Below are positions 1 through 9,217 of a stretch of 64,000 nt of DNA, piece after piece. Location of the stretch: assembly GCA_963712305.1 (NCBI GenBank), contig CAVQHI010000002.1, positions 1,116,001 to 1,180,000 of the forward strand, read 5' to 3'. Origin of the DNA: DATFNI01 sp963712305 (GTDB lineage: Bacteria > Bacteroidota > Rhodothermia > Balneolales > DATFMH01). Positions within the stretch are counted from its first letter, which is position 1. The number at the start of each line of letters is the position of its first letter. Both the position numbers and the translations under genes were made by a program. The notes below the pieces were generated by a model. That model did not search any database, was not told where the DNA came from, and saw only the letters and a list, made by a program, of their open reading frames with translations.

Positions 1-2
1 CG

Positions 3-641
3 GCTCTGCTTGGCCGTATGCCTTCAGCCGTAGGTTATCAGCCAACGCTGGCTACCGAAATGGGACAGCTCCAGGAGCGTATCACCTCAACCAAAGCCGG
101 ATCCATTACATCTGTACAGGCTGTCTATGTACCTGCTGATGACTTGACGGACCCCGCCCCTGCTACCACATTTACGCACCTCGATGCGACTACTGTTTTG
201 TCACGCCAGATTTCCTCGCTCGGTATCTATCCGGCTGTAGATCCACTGGATTCAACTTCACGCATTCTTGACCCACACACGATCGGCAAAGAGCATTATA
301 ATTGCGCCCAACGGGTGAAAGAGTTGCTACAACGGTATAAAGACCTGCAGGATATTATTGCTATTCTTGGGATGGATGAACTCTCTGATGAAGATAAACA
401 AACCGTAGCCCGTGCACGTCGCGTGCAGCGTTTTCTGAGTCAGCCGTTCTTCGTTGCCGAGCAGTTTACCGGTTTGCAAGGTAAGTATGTGAAGCTTGAA
501 GACACCATTAAAGGATTCAATAAGGTTGTCGACGGTGAACTCGATCATCTGCCTGAGAATTCTTTCTACATGGTTGGTTCTATTGAGGAAGCAGTCGAGA
601 AAGGCGAGAAACTGCTCGCTGAAACCGAGTCTGAAAACTAA
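3..641 (+). CDS. atpD: ATP synthase F1 subunit beta, C-terminal part
   Basis: The frame is open from the window edge, so this is the 3' end of a gene starting upstream; 212 residues are visible. It is the catalytic beta subunit of F1F0 ATP synthase, acting on the cytoplasmic face of the inner membrane. The visible part begins ALLGRMPSAVGYQPTLA and contains the near-invariant VPADDLTDPAPATTF segment, followed by the C-terminal helical domain (QRYKDLQDIIAILG, FVAEQFTG). It lies 15 bases ahead of atpC, the usual beta-epsilon order. Nothing in it departs from the family. Only the missing N-terminus, with the Walker motifs, limits the call. Confidence 0.98.
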   Translation, partial: ALLGRMPSAVGYQPTLATEMGQLQERITSTKAGSITSVQAVYVPADDLTDPAPATTFTHLDATTVLSRQISSLGIYPAVDPLDSTSRILDPHTIGKEHYNCAQRVKELLQRYKDLQDIIAILGMDELSDEDKQTVARARRVQRFLSQPFFVAEQFTGLQGKYVKLEDTIKGFNKVVDGELDHLPENSFYMVGSIEEAVEKGEKLLAETESEN

Positions 642-656
642 ACCTGAATTTAATTG

Positions 657-1061
657 ATGAATACTTACCGTGCACAGATACTAACACCCGACGGACCTGT
701 ATTTGAAGGGGAAGTCGTTAGCCTGCGCCTGCCGGGTACCGATGGTAATTTTCAGGTTCTGTTCAATCACGCCAGTCTCATGTCAACTCTGGAGATTGGT
801 GAGACTGTGGTTCAGAAGGAAAATGGACAGATTGAATTATATGCCATCAGCGGTGGTTTTGTGGATGTAAATCACAATACTCTCATTCTCTTGGCTGAAG
901 CAGCTGAACGGGCCGATGAAATTAACGTTTCACGTGCCAAGACAGCCAAAGAACGGGCTGAGCGACGCCTGAAAGATAACCATATCGATCAGGCCCGGGC
1001 CGATTTAGCCTTGCAGCGTGCCGTTAACCGGTTAAAAGTAGCACGCCAAGCTGGACGGTGA
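657..1061 (+). CDS. atpC: ATP synthase F1 subunit epsilon
   Basis: A 134-residue protein, normal family length. Epsilon belongs to the central stalk of the F1 motor and moderates ATP hydrolysis. The N-terminal beta-sandwich is recognisable from the ILTPDGPVFEGEV start, the LPGTDGNFQVL turn and the GGFVDVNHN strand. The C-terminal part is the usual helical hairpin rich in Ala, Arg and Lys. A TTG lies one codon upstream at 654, but the ATG at 657 gives the standard N-terminus MNTYRAQILTP. The gene ends just before a clear intrinsic terminator, so it is the last gene of the operon. Confidence 0.96.
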   Translation: MNTYRAQILTPDGPVFEGEVVSLRLPGTDGNFQVLFNHASLMSTLEIGETVVQKENGQIELYAISGGFVDVNHNTLILLAEAAERADEINVSRAKTAKERAERRLKDNHIDQARADLALQRAVNRLKVARQAGR

Positions 1062-1088
1062 TAACTTTCCTATACTTAACAGTTTATG

Positions 1089-1124
1089 AAAAAGGCAATG
1101 GTGTTTATCCGTTGCCTTTTTTAT
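1089..1124 (+). terminator. Rho-independent terminator after atpC
   Basis: Stem AAAGGCAA (1091-1098) pairs with TTGCCTTT (1112-1119) across a 13-base loop and runs into a T-rich tail. It lies 28 bases after the atpC stop. The 275 bases from here to the penicillin-binding protein stop show no gene. Confidence 0.85.
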
Positions 1125-1399
1125 TTATGGACAGGCCGTAATACTGCATGCTGGCTTGCCATATGCAAAGATGCAGATTACAAACACCAGCCTGGTTGAT
1201 ATGAGTTTCAGAATGCAGCTCGTTAGCCAATGAAGCTTCAGCTTCTGTACGGACGTATTCCAGCTTCTCTTCAGCGAAGTATAATTTTATGATGGAATCA
1301 AAACATTATACTACTCGGAGAAGGGGCTTTTAGCCCTCCAGGTTGCAAAAAAAGTAATAAATTCAGGATTGACCAATTAGTTTATCAAGAGATAATTAA

Positions 1400-3748
1400 T
1401 TACCAGCCTATCTTTCCTTTTTTCTCACTTTTTAGCTGATTGTTTTCCTGATCTTTTGGCGGTTCAGGCATAACAAATCCCTTGGGCTGCTCAAATCCAT
1501 CATAGCTCCACGGTACATTCGGATCAGCCATACATTTGTCCATGAAGTCACCGACAATTGGCAGAGCCGTACGGGCGCCCTGTCCAATGTATGTGTTTTC
1601 AGGGAAACGGATTCTGCGGTCTTCGCCACCGACCCAAGCTCCCATAACGATATTAGGTGTCATAGCCTCAAACCAGTTATCAGCACTGTTTTGAGAGGTT
1701 CCCGTCTTTGCAGCGACATCTTGGGTGACGTGATAGATATTCCGGAGCCGGATACCCGTACCCAGTCCGTTTGGTGGTACCCCGCGAACAACGCCGCGCA
1801 TCATATCAATCATGATGTATGCTGTTTCAGGACTAATCGCTTCCTTCTCAAAATTCGGGTGATATTCGGCAAGAACATTACCGTTTTTATCCTCGATTCG
1901 AGTAATCGCCATCGTCTGAATGTGAACACCCTTATTTGCAAAAGTGGTGTAAGCACTCGTTAGCTCAAGCAAACTGACAGGTGAGGTACCAAGTGCAATG
2001 CTTGGGAAAGGCTGGAGATGCGATTTGATGCCCATTCTGTGAGCCATTTCAACAATTTTCCTGGCTGCCGGTATAAGATCTTCAAGACGATGAGTGTTTG
2101 GTGATCCAGCCAGTTCAGGTAGCAACCGAACAGTTACATTATTTAAGCTTCGGGCCAGTGCTTGTCGCAGTGATGCTGTTGGTGGTCCGGATGGCGGTTC
2201 AAAATCGGCAGGAGCCCAAATTTTGCCACTCCTGTCGTAATATCGGGTTGGGTAGATGGAGAACCGCTGATACGGTGGGTACCCGTTGTCGATGGCCACC
2301 GTATAAACAAAGGGTTTAAACGTCGATCCCGGCTGACGCCTCATCTGATAGACGTGATCGTACTGCACCTTGCCGTAGTTTGATCCGCCAACCCATGCCA
2401 GGATATGACCGTTTTTAGGATCAATGCCCACAAAACCAGCTTCGAGACGCGCACGATCATGCAATACGGAATCGACGAATGCCTCATTTAATTTCAACGA
2501 ATCGAGTACTTGTTTGGGGCTGCTATGTCCATTTGCAACCGCTTGTTTGTACGTATCGCTTTCCTGAATGAATTGATTGACAAATCCGGCATATTTTTTT
2601 CGAAAGCGATCCATGTATTTGCCACCGGAACTTGTCCATTCATGTTCATATATCGTCTGAATGGAGTCAAGCTTTTCACGGAGAGCTTCCTCTGCATATT
2701 TCTGCATCCGCGAATCGATCGTCGTATAAATCGTCAAACCATCGCGATAGAGGTCATACCCGTTTGAATCGGCCCATGCTTCAACTTTTTGCCTGACATA
2801 TTCGCCGAAATACCTGCTTTTATGAGATGAAGCCAGAGGTGGATGATAATCGAGCACGATTGGCTCTTTGCGCAAATTTTCCAACTGCTGATGACTTATG
2901 AAGCCATGCTTCGCCATTTGATAGAGTACGATATTACGTCGTTGTCGCGATCGTTCAGGGTGAAGGCGTGGATTGTACGCTGTAACGGCATTAAGTGTAC
3001 CGATAAGTGTTGCGGCTTCGAGAACATTCAAATCTTTGGCTGATTTGCCGAAGTGAGTTTGTGCCGCTGTCTCAATGCCGTATGAACTGTTACTAAACTC
3101 GACAGTATTGAGATACATCTCGAGTATTTCCCGCTTCGTGTAATGCCGCTCAATCTGGATGGCCGTGAGCATCTCACGCAATTTCCGGGTGATGGAAAAT
3201 TCACGGCCGATTTTCTTGTATAAGTTTCGTGCCAGCTGCTGTGTGATCGTCGAGCCGCCCTGTACATCGCCCTGGATCAGGTGATAGGGAATGGCAAGCG
3301 TACGATACATGTCGATGCCCCAATGTTCGTAAAAGCGGTGATCTTCAGTAGCAACGAGAGCATGGACGGCATGGGGCGAGATGTCATCAATAGGAACATA
3401 GGTGCGGTTCTCAGTAAAGTATTTATCGAGAACGACACCATCCCTGCTTCGCACAACACTGGCAATATCGGTCTTTGGATTTTCCAGTTCCTGGATGGAT
3501 GGCATGCCGTGGATCAGGTATAGCAGAAAAGCACCGCCGCCGACGAGACAAACCAGAATCAAAATGCCCACCCACTTGGCCAGCCATTTCCATGGGAAGG
3601 GAGGACGGTCGTCAAAGAAATTGAAACGCCCCTGTTTCTTTCCGGTTTTTGATTCTGAGGTCGCCATTCCTTTATTCTTCACAGAACTCCGGTATTCGGG
3701 ATCGTTAAAATATCTATCTAGATCGTTGGGATTAATGTCGTCGCTCAT
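1400..3748 (-). CDS. Class A penicillin-binding protein (transglycosylase/transpeptidase)
   Basis: A 782-residue bifunctional peptidoglycan synthase anchored in the inner membrane. In order: a cytoplasmic tail; a membrane segment at about 57-79; a GT51 glycosyltransferase domain with the catalytic Glu135 in EDHRFYEHWG and the GGSTITQQLARNLY motif; and a transpeptidase domain with S475-T-F-K478, a later SLNN motif and K681-T-G. All catalytic motifs are present, so it should be active. A longer frame reaches 3796, but the ATG at 3748 is preferred: its A is also the last base of the upstream gene's TGA (TGATG), the pattern of translational coupling, and it gives a normal N-terminus. A PBP1A-type role in elongation is inferred. 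Confidence 0.95.
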   Translation of the reverse strand: MSDDINPNDLDRYFNDPEYRSSVKNKGMATSESKTGKKQGRFNFFDDRPPFPWKWLAKWVGILILVCLVGGGAFLLYLIHGMPSIQELENPKTDIASVVRSRDGVVLDKYFTENRTYVPIDDISPHAVHALVATEDHRFYEHWGIDMYRTLAIPYHLIQGDVQGGSTITQQLARNLYKKIGREFSITRKLREMLTAIQIERHYTKREILEMYLNTVEFSNSSYGIETAAQTHFGKSAKDLNVLEAATLIGTLNAVTAYNPRLHPERSRQRRNIVLYQMAKHGFISHQQLENLRKEPIVLDYHPPLASSHKSRYFGEYVRQKVEAWADSNGYDLYRDGLTIYTTIDSRMQKYAEEALREKLDSIQTIYEHEWTSSGGKYMDRFRKKYAGFVNQFIQESDTYKQAVANGHSSPKQVLDSLKLNEAFVDSVLHDRARLEAGFVGIDPKNGHILAWVGGSNYGKVQYDHVYQMRRQPGSTFKPFVYTVAIDNGYPPYQRFSIYPTRYYDRSGKIWAPADFEPPSGPPTASLRQALARSLNNVTVRLLPELAGSPNTHRLEDLIPAARKIVEMAHRMGIKSHLQPFPSIALGTSPVSLLELTSAYTTFANKGVHIQTMAITRIEDKNGNVLAEYHPNFEKEAISPETAYIMIDMMRGVVRGVPPNGLGTGIRLRNIYHVTQDVAAKTGTSQNSADNWFEAMTPNIVMGAWVGGEDRRIRFPENTYIGQGARTALPIVGDFMDKCMADPNVPWSYDGFEQPKGFVMPEPPKDQENNQLKSEKKGKIGW

Positions 3749-4548
3749 CAGGTATGACTTGTAACGGGTAACAATTCGTAATGGGAACCGGGCCAATTGA
3801 CCATGGTTAATTTATTATCTGAGAAGAATGCCAAAGCATGATCTTTAAAGTAGGCTCCAAGATTAATATACAGCCCGGCATTTGTTTGAACAAAACGCTG
3901 GTGATGATGATGTCCGCAAATGACGAAGTCAAAACGAGACGCATTGAGTGTTTGTTGTGCCCAGTTGTCCAGCTTTTCCGTGTTTTGGGTATATCCATCC
4001 CGGCGTTTACTGACTCTTGAAAATAAACGCATAAACTGAATTCCGGCGGCCGGGGGTAATAACTTCTGGTAAATGGATATGAATTTCTCATTTCTAAGCA
4101 GCCTGTGCAACAGGGGACGTGGTAAATTCAGGCTACTATCCAATAATCCATCGCCATGAAGAAGCAGGCCTGTCTTATCGCCCAATTTTAAAATCCGATA
4201 TTCCGGTTCAATGTCAAACCCAAGGTTCAGAAAGTGAGAACGGGTCCAGCAATCGTGGTTACCGGTTACAAATAAACTGGTGCCAACTGTCTTGTGATAC
4301 TTATCGAATCGTGCTCTCAGTCGTTCTCCTAGGTTGGGAGTAAATGAAGGATATTCCATCCAATAATCAAAAAGATCTCCCAGAACAACGATGCGAATAC
4401 GATGCTTCTCAGCGTATTCAATCAGTCGAATGATCTCATCTTCAAGTTTCTGGTTGACCGAATCGGAGAAAGCACCCAGATGGACATCAGACAAGAACAG
4501 GACCGGTTGGTCTTGAATGTGATCCGGAAATTCAGGAGTTCTTTGCAT
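3748..4548 (-). CDS. LpxH-like metallophosphoesterase (UDP-2,3-diacylglucosamine diphosphatase family)
   Basis: A calcineurin-like phosphoesterase of about 266 residues. The metal-binding series is complete and in order: DVHLG, GDLFDYW, GNHDCW, LLHGDG and GHHHHQ. This set and the length match the LpxH/YbbF group, which cleaves UDP-2,3-diacylglucosamine to lipid X in lipid A synthesis at the inner membrane. The ATG at 4548 (MQRTPEF) is chosen over the longer frame to 4611 because conservation begins shortly after it; it overlaps the end of the upstream NYN-nuclease gene by 17 bases. Its stop codon overlaps the start of the penicillin-binding protein gene. The exact substrate is family inference. 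Confidence 0.85.
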   Translation of the reverse strand: MQRTPEFPDHIQDQPVLFLSDVHLGAFSDSVNQKLEDEIIRLIEYAEKHRIRIVVLGDLFDYWMEYPSFTPNLGERLRARFDKYHKTVGTSLFVTGNHDCWTRSHFLNLGFDIEPEYRILKLGDKTGLLLHGDGLLDSSLNLPRPLLHRLLRNEKFISIYQKLLPPAAGIQFMRLFSRVSKRRDGYTQNTEKLDNWAQQTLNASRFDFVICGHHHHQRFVQTNAGLYINLGAYFKDHALAFFSDNKLTMVNWPGSHYELLPVTSHT

Positions 4549-5047
4549 CGTTATTTTTCTTTTTGAAGAGGCGCAGCATTTCACGAACCTCTTCATCAGG
4601 TACATCAACATCAGCCTTTTTGGAAGGATGTATTTTCTTGGGCCGGGTTTGTACCCCGGGTGCTTTTTGAGGTGTTAATAATAAGCAGAACTCTCTGGAG
4701 TACATGAGTTCTGCACCATTGATCCTGGCATTTCTTCGTAATTCACGATCATCGGTTATGACAATCCATTTATGTCCCTGCCCCTTATGAGATACCTGCC
4801 TTGTAATGAAGGTATCGGCATTATCAGGATAGCTGTATTCGATGGTCAAATGTTCTTGTCTTATCGGCATAATATTGGGCGCGCCGTCAAAAACTAAATG
4901 GGCCCGTCTGTTTCTCTGGGCACAGAGTTGTTCGACTTTGTGGGCCATGAGACGCCTGGCCTCCGATATGTCCCGGTTCATAACCGATTCCACATCAGAT
5001 AATTGATGCATCACATTGTAGGCATCGATAAGCCATTGTCGTTTCAT
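4532..5047 (-). CDS. YacP-like NYN domain (PIN-like) ribonuclease
   Basis: A 171-residue protein opening with MKRQWLIDAYNVMHQL, the typical first strand and Asp of the NYN/PIN fold. Later come HLVFDGAPN, the NADTFI segment and VITDDRELRRNA, the other acidic positions of the YacP (DUF901) group. Bacillus Rae1/YacP is a ribosome-associated mRNA endonuclease, so RNA cleavage is the likely role, but the target is unknown. The C-terminal 45 residues are Lys-rich and low in complexity. The gene sits 9 bases downstream of the polyprenyl synthase gene on the same strand and overlaps the next gene, so it is part of a four-gene minus-strand unit. Confidence 0.85.
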   Translation of the reverse strand: MKRQWLIDAYNVMHQLSDVESVMNRDISEARRLMAHKVEQLCAQRNRRAHLVFDGAPNIMPIRQEHLTIEYSYPDNADTFITRQVSHKGQGHKWIVITDDRELRRNARINGAELMYSREFCLLLTPQKAPGVQTRPKKIHPSKKADVDVPDEEVREMLRLFKKKNNDAKNS

Positions 5048-5056
5048 GAGAAGTGA

Positions 5057-6076
5057 TCATTTTTTTCTTGTGATCACGAAGCGAATGAGATTTTCAACAT
5101 CATGACGTTCCCTTGTTTCGGGGAACTTGCGGAGCAGTTCAAATGCATGTTCAGCATAGCGGTTCATTTCATCCTGGGCAGCAGTCATCCCCCCGTTATC
5201 ACGTACAAAACGAACGATTTCATCAACGTCAGATTGTTTTTTCTTCCTTTTGCGGAAGAGATGACGGATATGCCGGTGATCTGATTTGTCAGATTTTTCG
5301 AAGGCGGCAATTAGAGGTAAGGTTACTTTTCTTTCCCGGATGTCGTTACCCAGCGGTTTACCGGTGTCTTCGCCCCCATAATCAAACAAATCGTCTTTGA
5401 TCTGAAATGCGACGCCGATATGTTCACCGATTTCGCGTAGAATCTTATGTTTCTCTTCGACATCACTGCTGCTGATAGCGCCAGTCTCGCAACATGCTGT
5501 GATAAGGCTTCCCGTTTTGTCTGAAATGATCTCAAAATATTTTTCTCTTGTCATGTTTTGAAGACCGGCCGCTTTGAGTTGACGCAGTTCGCCTTCACTC
5601 ATTCGTTTCACAGCGGTCGATATTACCTGGAGAAGCTGATATTCATGATTATCGAGGGCAATCAGCAAACCACGGGCCAGCAGAAAATCACCTAACAATA
5701 CGCTGGCTTTATTTTTAAAAATCTTGGGAATACTGAGAAAACCGCGGCGCCGCTCTGCATCATCCACTACATCATCATGAATGAGCGTCGCTGTATGCAG
5801 TAATTCTATCATTGCCGCAGCGATATGTGTTCGTTGTGTGATGCCCCCGCAAAGTCTGGCTGAATGAAATACCAGGATAGGTCGAAGTTCCTTACCTTTG
5901 GTTTTTAACAAATAGGCTATAATCTTATTAAGGAGCATAACGTCAGTGTGCAATGACTCCTTAAAAAAAACTCGGAATTTTTTAAGTTCATCAGCTATCG
6001 GCTCCCGTATTTCATCCAGGTTTGTTGGAAGGGGCTGTTCGGTTTTCTGCTTTATATCGGTGTCGGGTTCGATCAT
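5057..6076 (-). CDS. Polyprenyl diphosphate synthase (IspB/HepT-like)
   Basis: A 339-residue trans-isoprenyl diphosphate synthase. It condenses isopentenyl diphosphate onto an allylic primer to make a long prenyl chain, probably the quinone side chain. The first Asp-rich motif is in LIHDDVVDDAERRRG and the second in IKDDLFDYGG, followed by the GNDIRERKVTLPL region. GKELRPILVF is the conserved substrate-binding stretch. Chain length cannot be set from sequence alone, but this size and position fit a long-chain quinone synthase. It is first in the minus-strand unit and shares a 138-base intergenic region with the divergent pfkA. Confidence 0.93.
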   Translation of the reverse strand: MIEPDTDIKQKTEQPLPTNLDEIREPIADELKKFRVFFKESLHTDVMLLNKIIAYLLKTKGKELRPILVFHSARLCGGITQRTHIAAAMIELLHTATLIHDDVVDDAERRRGFLSIPKIFKNKASVLLGDFLLARGLLIALDNHEYQLLQVISTAVKRMSEGELRQLKAAGLQNMTREKYFEIISDKTGSLITACCETGAISSSDVEEKHKILREIGEHIGVAFQIKDDLFDYGGEDTGKPLGNDIRERKVTLPLIAAFEKSDKSDHRHIRHLFRKRKKKQSDVDEIVRFVRDNGGMTAAQDEMNRYAEHAFELLRKFPETRERHDVENLIRFVITRKK

Positions 6077-6214
6077 CCGGCTTTATTCGAAGTTTCAACT
6101 AATTTGTATGTTCAAGCCTTAAAATTAACACAAAAAAAAAATACAATTTGTACTAACTTTACAAGATTTCCATTTTATGAAATCCAAATCTGGACAAAAA
6201 TTTAGGTTATTGCT

Positions 6215-7192
6215 TTGAAGACTATTAAAAAAATTGGTGTTTTAACAAGTGGTGGTGATGCGCCGGGCATGAATGCCGCAATACGTGCAGTTGTTCGTGC
6301 CGCACTTTATCAGGATATTGCCATAGTTGGTGTAAGGCATGGTTACCATGGACTTATCCATGCCGATTTTGTAGATCTTGACAGTTCATCCGTTTCTAAT
6401 ATAGTACAGCGTGGCGGCACAATTCTCAAGTCGGCACGTTCCGACGAGTTTCGTACGCCTGAAGGACGCGCTAAGGCTGCCAAGGCAATTCACAAAGAAA
6501 ATATTGATGCACTTGTTGCCATTGGGGGTGACGGAACCTTCACAGGCTCCACAAAGCTCAACGAAGAACATAATATTCCCGTTATCGGCATACCCGGTAC
6601 GATTGATAACGACCTGTCTGGTACGGACGAAACCATCGGCTACGACACAGCTTTAAATACCGCCCTTGAAGCCATTGACAAAATTCGGGATACAGCTGAT
6701 GCGCATGATCGGTTATTTCTTGTTGAAGTAATGGGACGTGAAGCCGGGTTTATCGCTCTGGAAACGGGCCTTGGCAGTGGAGCCGAGTTGATTCTTCTTC
6801 CGGAGACACTTCATGAGATCGATGAAATAAAAGCATCTTTGAATGACGTTTTCCGCGCGCAACGCAGAAGCAGTCTTGTCATTGTTGCCGAAGGCGACGA
6901 GTCGGGTGGAGCGATGAAGCTCGCGGATCAGTTAAGGGATGATTTCAGCAGGTTTGAATTGCGTGTTTGTATTCTCGGCCATATTCAGCGTGGTGGAACT
7001 CCAACAGCCCGGGACAGGGTTTTGGCTTCGCGTCTTGGTGCTGCTGCTATTCAGGCCCTTGTTGACGGTCACGATTGCGTAATGATTGGAGTGGTGAAAA
7101 ATGAGATCAAATTGACGCCGCTCAAAAACACGTGGTCCAAAAAGAAAAGTATCAATTTCGAGCTACTGGAGCTGGCAAAGATTCTCAATTAA
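6215..7192 (+). CDS. pfkA: ATP-dependent 6-phosphofructokinase
   Basis: A 325-residue enzyme phosphorylating fructose 6-phosphate in glycolysis. It begins at a TTG codon giving MKTIKKIGVLTSGGDAPG, the canonical start; no ATG is available nearby. Motifs seen: VAIGGDGTFTGS and GIPGTIDNDLSGTDE, with Gly at both positions that distinguish ATP-dependent from pyrophosphate-dependent enzymes, then EVMGREAGF and the HIQRGGTPTARDR effector and substrate region. Phosphoglucose isomerase follows 15 bases downstream behind a strong ribosome-binding site, so the two are probably cotranscribed as a glycolysis pair. Confidence 0.97.
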   Translation: MKTIKKIGVLTSGGDAPGMNAAIRAVVRAALYQDIAIVGVRHGYHGLIHADFVDLDSSSVSNIVQRGGTILKSARSDEFRTPEGRAKAAKAIHKENIDALVAIGGDGTFTGSTKLNEEHNIPVIGIPGTIDNDLSGTDETIGYDTALNTALEAIDKIRDTADAHDRLFLVEVMGREAGFIALETGLGSGAELILLPETLHEIDEIKASLNDVFRAQRRSSLVIVAEGDESGGAMKLADQLRDDFSRFELRVCILGHIQRGGTPTARDRVLASRLGAAAIQALVDGHDCVMIGVVKNEIKLTPLKNTWSKKKSINFELLELAKILN

Positions 7193-7197
7193 GGAGG
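7191..7197 (+). promoter_or_regulatory. Strong Shine-Dalgarno site of pgi
   Basis: AAGGAGG lies 10 bases before the pgi ATG at 7208 and overlaps the pfkA stop codon. It is one of the few strong Shine-Dalgarno sequences in the window; most genes here have weak or A/T-rich leaders. Confidence 0.75.
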
Positions 7198-7207
7198 ATA
7201 ATTATTC

Positions 7208-8503
7208 ATGTTACAATTCAACTGGTCAGAAGCTGAATCGTTTGTTTCAGAATCCGAGCGTACATCAGCATACGAAAAGGCCACAGATGCATTTATACAA
7301 CTAAAAACGAAAACTGGAAAAGGCTCTGACTGGCTTGGCTGGCGTGATATGCTGGCGGACCCCAACGATGCACTTCTCGAAAAAATAGACCGGCTTGCCC
7401 GGAGTATTCGTGAAAAAGCGGATGTATTCATCGTTTGCGGAATCGGGGGATCGTATCTTGGAGCCAGAGCTGTTATAGAGGCTCTGAACCCATTTTTTTC
7501 AACGGACAAGCCGGAGATTTTGTACGCTGGACACCATATGAGCGGGCGTTACCTGGAAGATCTGATTGACTATTTGAATCAGAAAAAAGCAGACGGATCT
7601 TCAAAAAATGTCTATCTGAATGTGATTTCTAAATCGGGTACCACCCTGGAAACGGCCCTTTCATTCCGGGTTCTCAGAGACTGGCTGTATCAGAATTTTG
7701 AAGATGATGCCGATCAGCGCATTATTTGCACGACAAGTCCGTCGGGCGGTGCCCTCAATAAACTGGTTGATGCTCACAATTATCAGAAGTTTGTGATTCA
7801 GGAAGATGTCGGAGGGCGCTTTTCTGTGTTGACGCCCGTTGGACTGCTTCCCATAGCTGTGGCCGGAATTGACATCCGAAGTATGTTTTACGGTGCTGTT
7901 GCCGCTTATGAACATTTTGAGAGTGATTCTGAACAGATTCTTCACTATGCATCCATGCGATTCGCTCTGTCCCGGGCGGGTTACGCCATTGATGTTATCA
8001 CGAGTTTTGATCCGGAATTACGTTCATTCGGTGCCTGGATGCAACAGTTGTTCGGAGAAAGCGAAGGGAAGAATGGCAAGGGACTATTCCCGGCCAATCT
8101 CGGCTACTCAACGGATTTGCATAGTATGGGACAGCTTGTTCAGCAGGGGCAGCGAAATATTATCGAAACGTTTCTGGCGATTAAAAACTCACGAACAAAA
8201 ATCACGGTACCTGATACCGGAACAAACCATGATGGACTTGGTTACCTGGTTGGGACATCGTTTCATGAGATAGCCTCGAAAGCGTTGCAGGGAACGCGCC
8301 AGGCCCATGTTGATGGAGGTGTCCCGGCAATTACGGTGACTCTCGACGACCTGACGCCGGAGCATCTTGGATGGCTTATTTATGCATTTGAACTGGCAAT
8401 ACCGATACACGTCTACTGTCTGGAGGAAAATCCATTTAATCAGCCAGGCGTAGAGAATTACAAGAAAGCTATGTATCAGCTGCTTGGTAAACCTGAAGGA
8501 TGA
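7208..8503 (+). CDS. pgi: Glucose-6-phosphate isomerase
   Basis: A 431-residue phosphoglucose isomerase of the shorter bacterial type, interconverting glucose 6-phosphate and fructose 6-phosphate in the cytoplasm. Recognisable segments are CGIGGSYLGARA, the sugar-phosphate-binding SKSGTTLET loop, GGRFSVLTPVGL, and the STDLHSMGQLVQQGQ stretch with catalytic-site residues. The C-terminal QPGVENYKKAMY is also family-typical. It follows pfkA, and its stop codon overlaps the start of the deoxynucleoside kinase gene (ATGATGA), suggesting coupling of all three genes. Confidence 0.97.
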   Translation: MLQFNWSEAESFVSESERTSAYEKATDAFIQLKTKTGKGSDWLGWRDMLADPNDALLEKIDRLARSIREKADVFIVCGIGGSYLGARAVIEALNPFFSTDKPEILYAGHHMSGRYLEDLIDYLNQKKADGSSKNVYLNVISKSGTTLETALSFRVLRDWLYQNFEDDADQRIICTTSPSGGALNKLVDAHNYQKFVIQEDVGGRFSVLTPVGLLPIAVAGIDIRSMFYGAVAAYEHFESDSEQILHYASMRFALSRAGYAIDVITSFDPELRSFGAWMQQLFGESEGKNGKGLFPANLGYSTDLHSMGQLVQQGQRNIIETFLAIKNSRTKITVPDTGTNHDGLGYLVGTSFHEIASKALQGTRQAHVDGGVPAITVTLDDLTPEHLGWLIYAFELAIPIHVYCLEENPFNQPGVENYKKAMYQLLGKPEG

Positions 8504-9153
8504 TGACTCAGACAAACAATTGGGACAAAGACGAATTTATTTACGTAGCTGTCGCTGGTAATATTGGTGCCGGGAAATCATCACTTACAGGGTTGCTTGC
8601 GAAGCATTACATGTGGCAGGCATTTTACGAATCTGTTGATAATAATCCTTATTTATCTGATTTTTATGAAGATATGAGACGATGGAGTTTCAATCTTCAG
8701 ATTTATTTCTTGTCCAGCCGTTTCCGTCATCAAAAAGAAATTCTTAAACAGCAAAAGAACTTTATTCAGGACAGAACCATTTATGAGGATGTAGAGATTT
8801 TCGCTAAGAATCTTTATGAGATGGGGCTCATGGCTAAACGTGACCACGATAATTACCGGGCCTTATTCAATGAAATGGTTTCGTTTCTTCGTCCTCCGGA
8901 CTTACTTATTTATCTTCGTGCCGAGGTACCGACTTTGGTTCGTCAAATACAGGCGAGAGGACGGGAATATGAAAACACGATTCGTATTGAATATCTGGAA
9001 CGGCTAAACAATCATTATGAGGCCTGGGTTGATCAATATCCCCATGATAAGCTCATTGTAGACACGGACAACTTGGATTTTGTACATAATCCGGAAGATT
9101 TGGGTAAGATCATCGAAATGGTTGATAACAGAATCTACGGTCTGTTCTCCTGA
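8500..9153 (+). CDS. Deoxynucleoside kinase (dNK family)
   Basis: A 217-residue kinase transferring phosphate from ATP to a deoxynucleoside for the salvage pathway. The P-loop is AGNIGAGKSSLT, and the substrate-lid region DRTIYEDVEIFAKNL corresponds to the DR-S/T motif of deoxyadenosine/deoxyguanosine kinases. The arginine-rich lid QARGREYENTI follows. Two ATG codons (8500 and 8503) overlap the pgi stop and either could serve. Substrate preference cannot be read directly, but similarity is strongest to bacterial dAK/dGK-type proteins. Confidence 0.9.
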   Translation: MMTQTNNWDKDEFIYVAVAGNIGAGKSSLTGLLAKHYMWQAFYESVDNNPYLSDFYEDMRRWSFNLQIYFLSSRFRHQKEILKQQKNFIQDRTIYEDVEIFAKNLYEMGLMAKRDHDNYRALFNEMVSFLRPPDLLIYLRAEVPTLVRQIQARGREYENTIRIEYLERLNNHYEAWVDQYPHDKLIVDTDNLDFVHNPEDLGKIIEMVDNRIYGLFS

Positions 9154-9217
9154 GCTTTGCCTTTGAACGGTTTTTTGTCTAATTTTGTCCGCTTTGATCA
9201 CAAGAATTTGTGAGAAG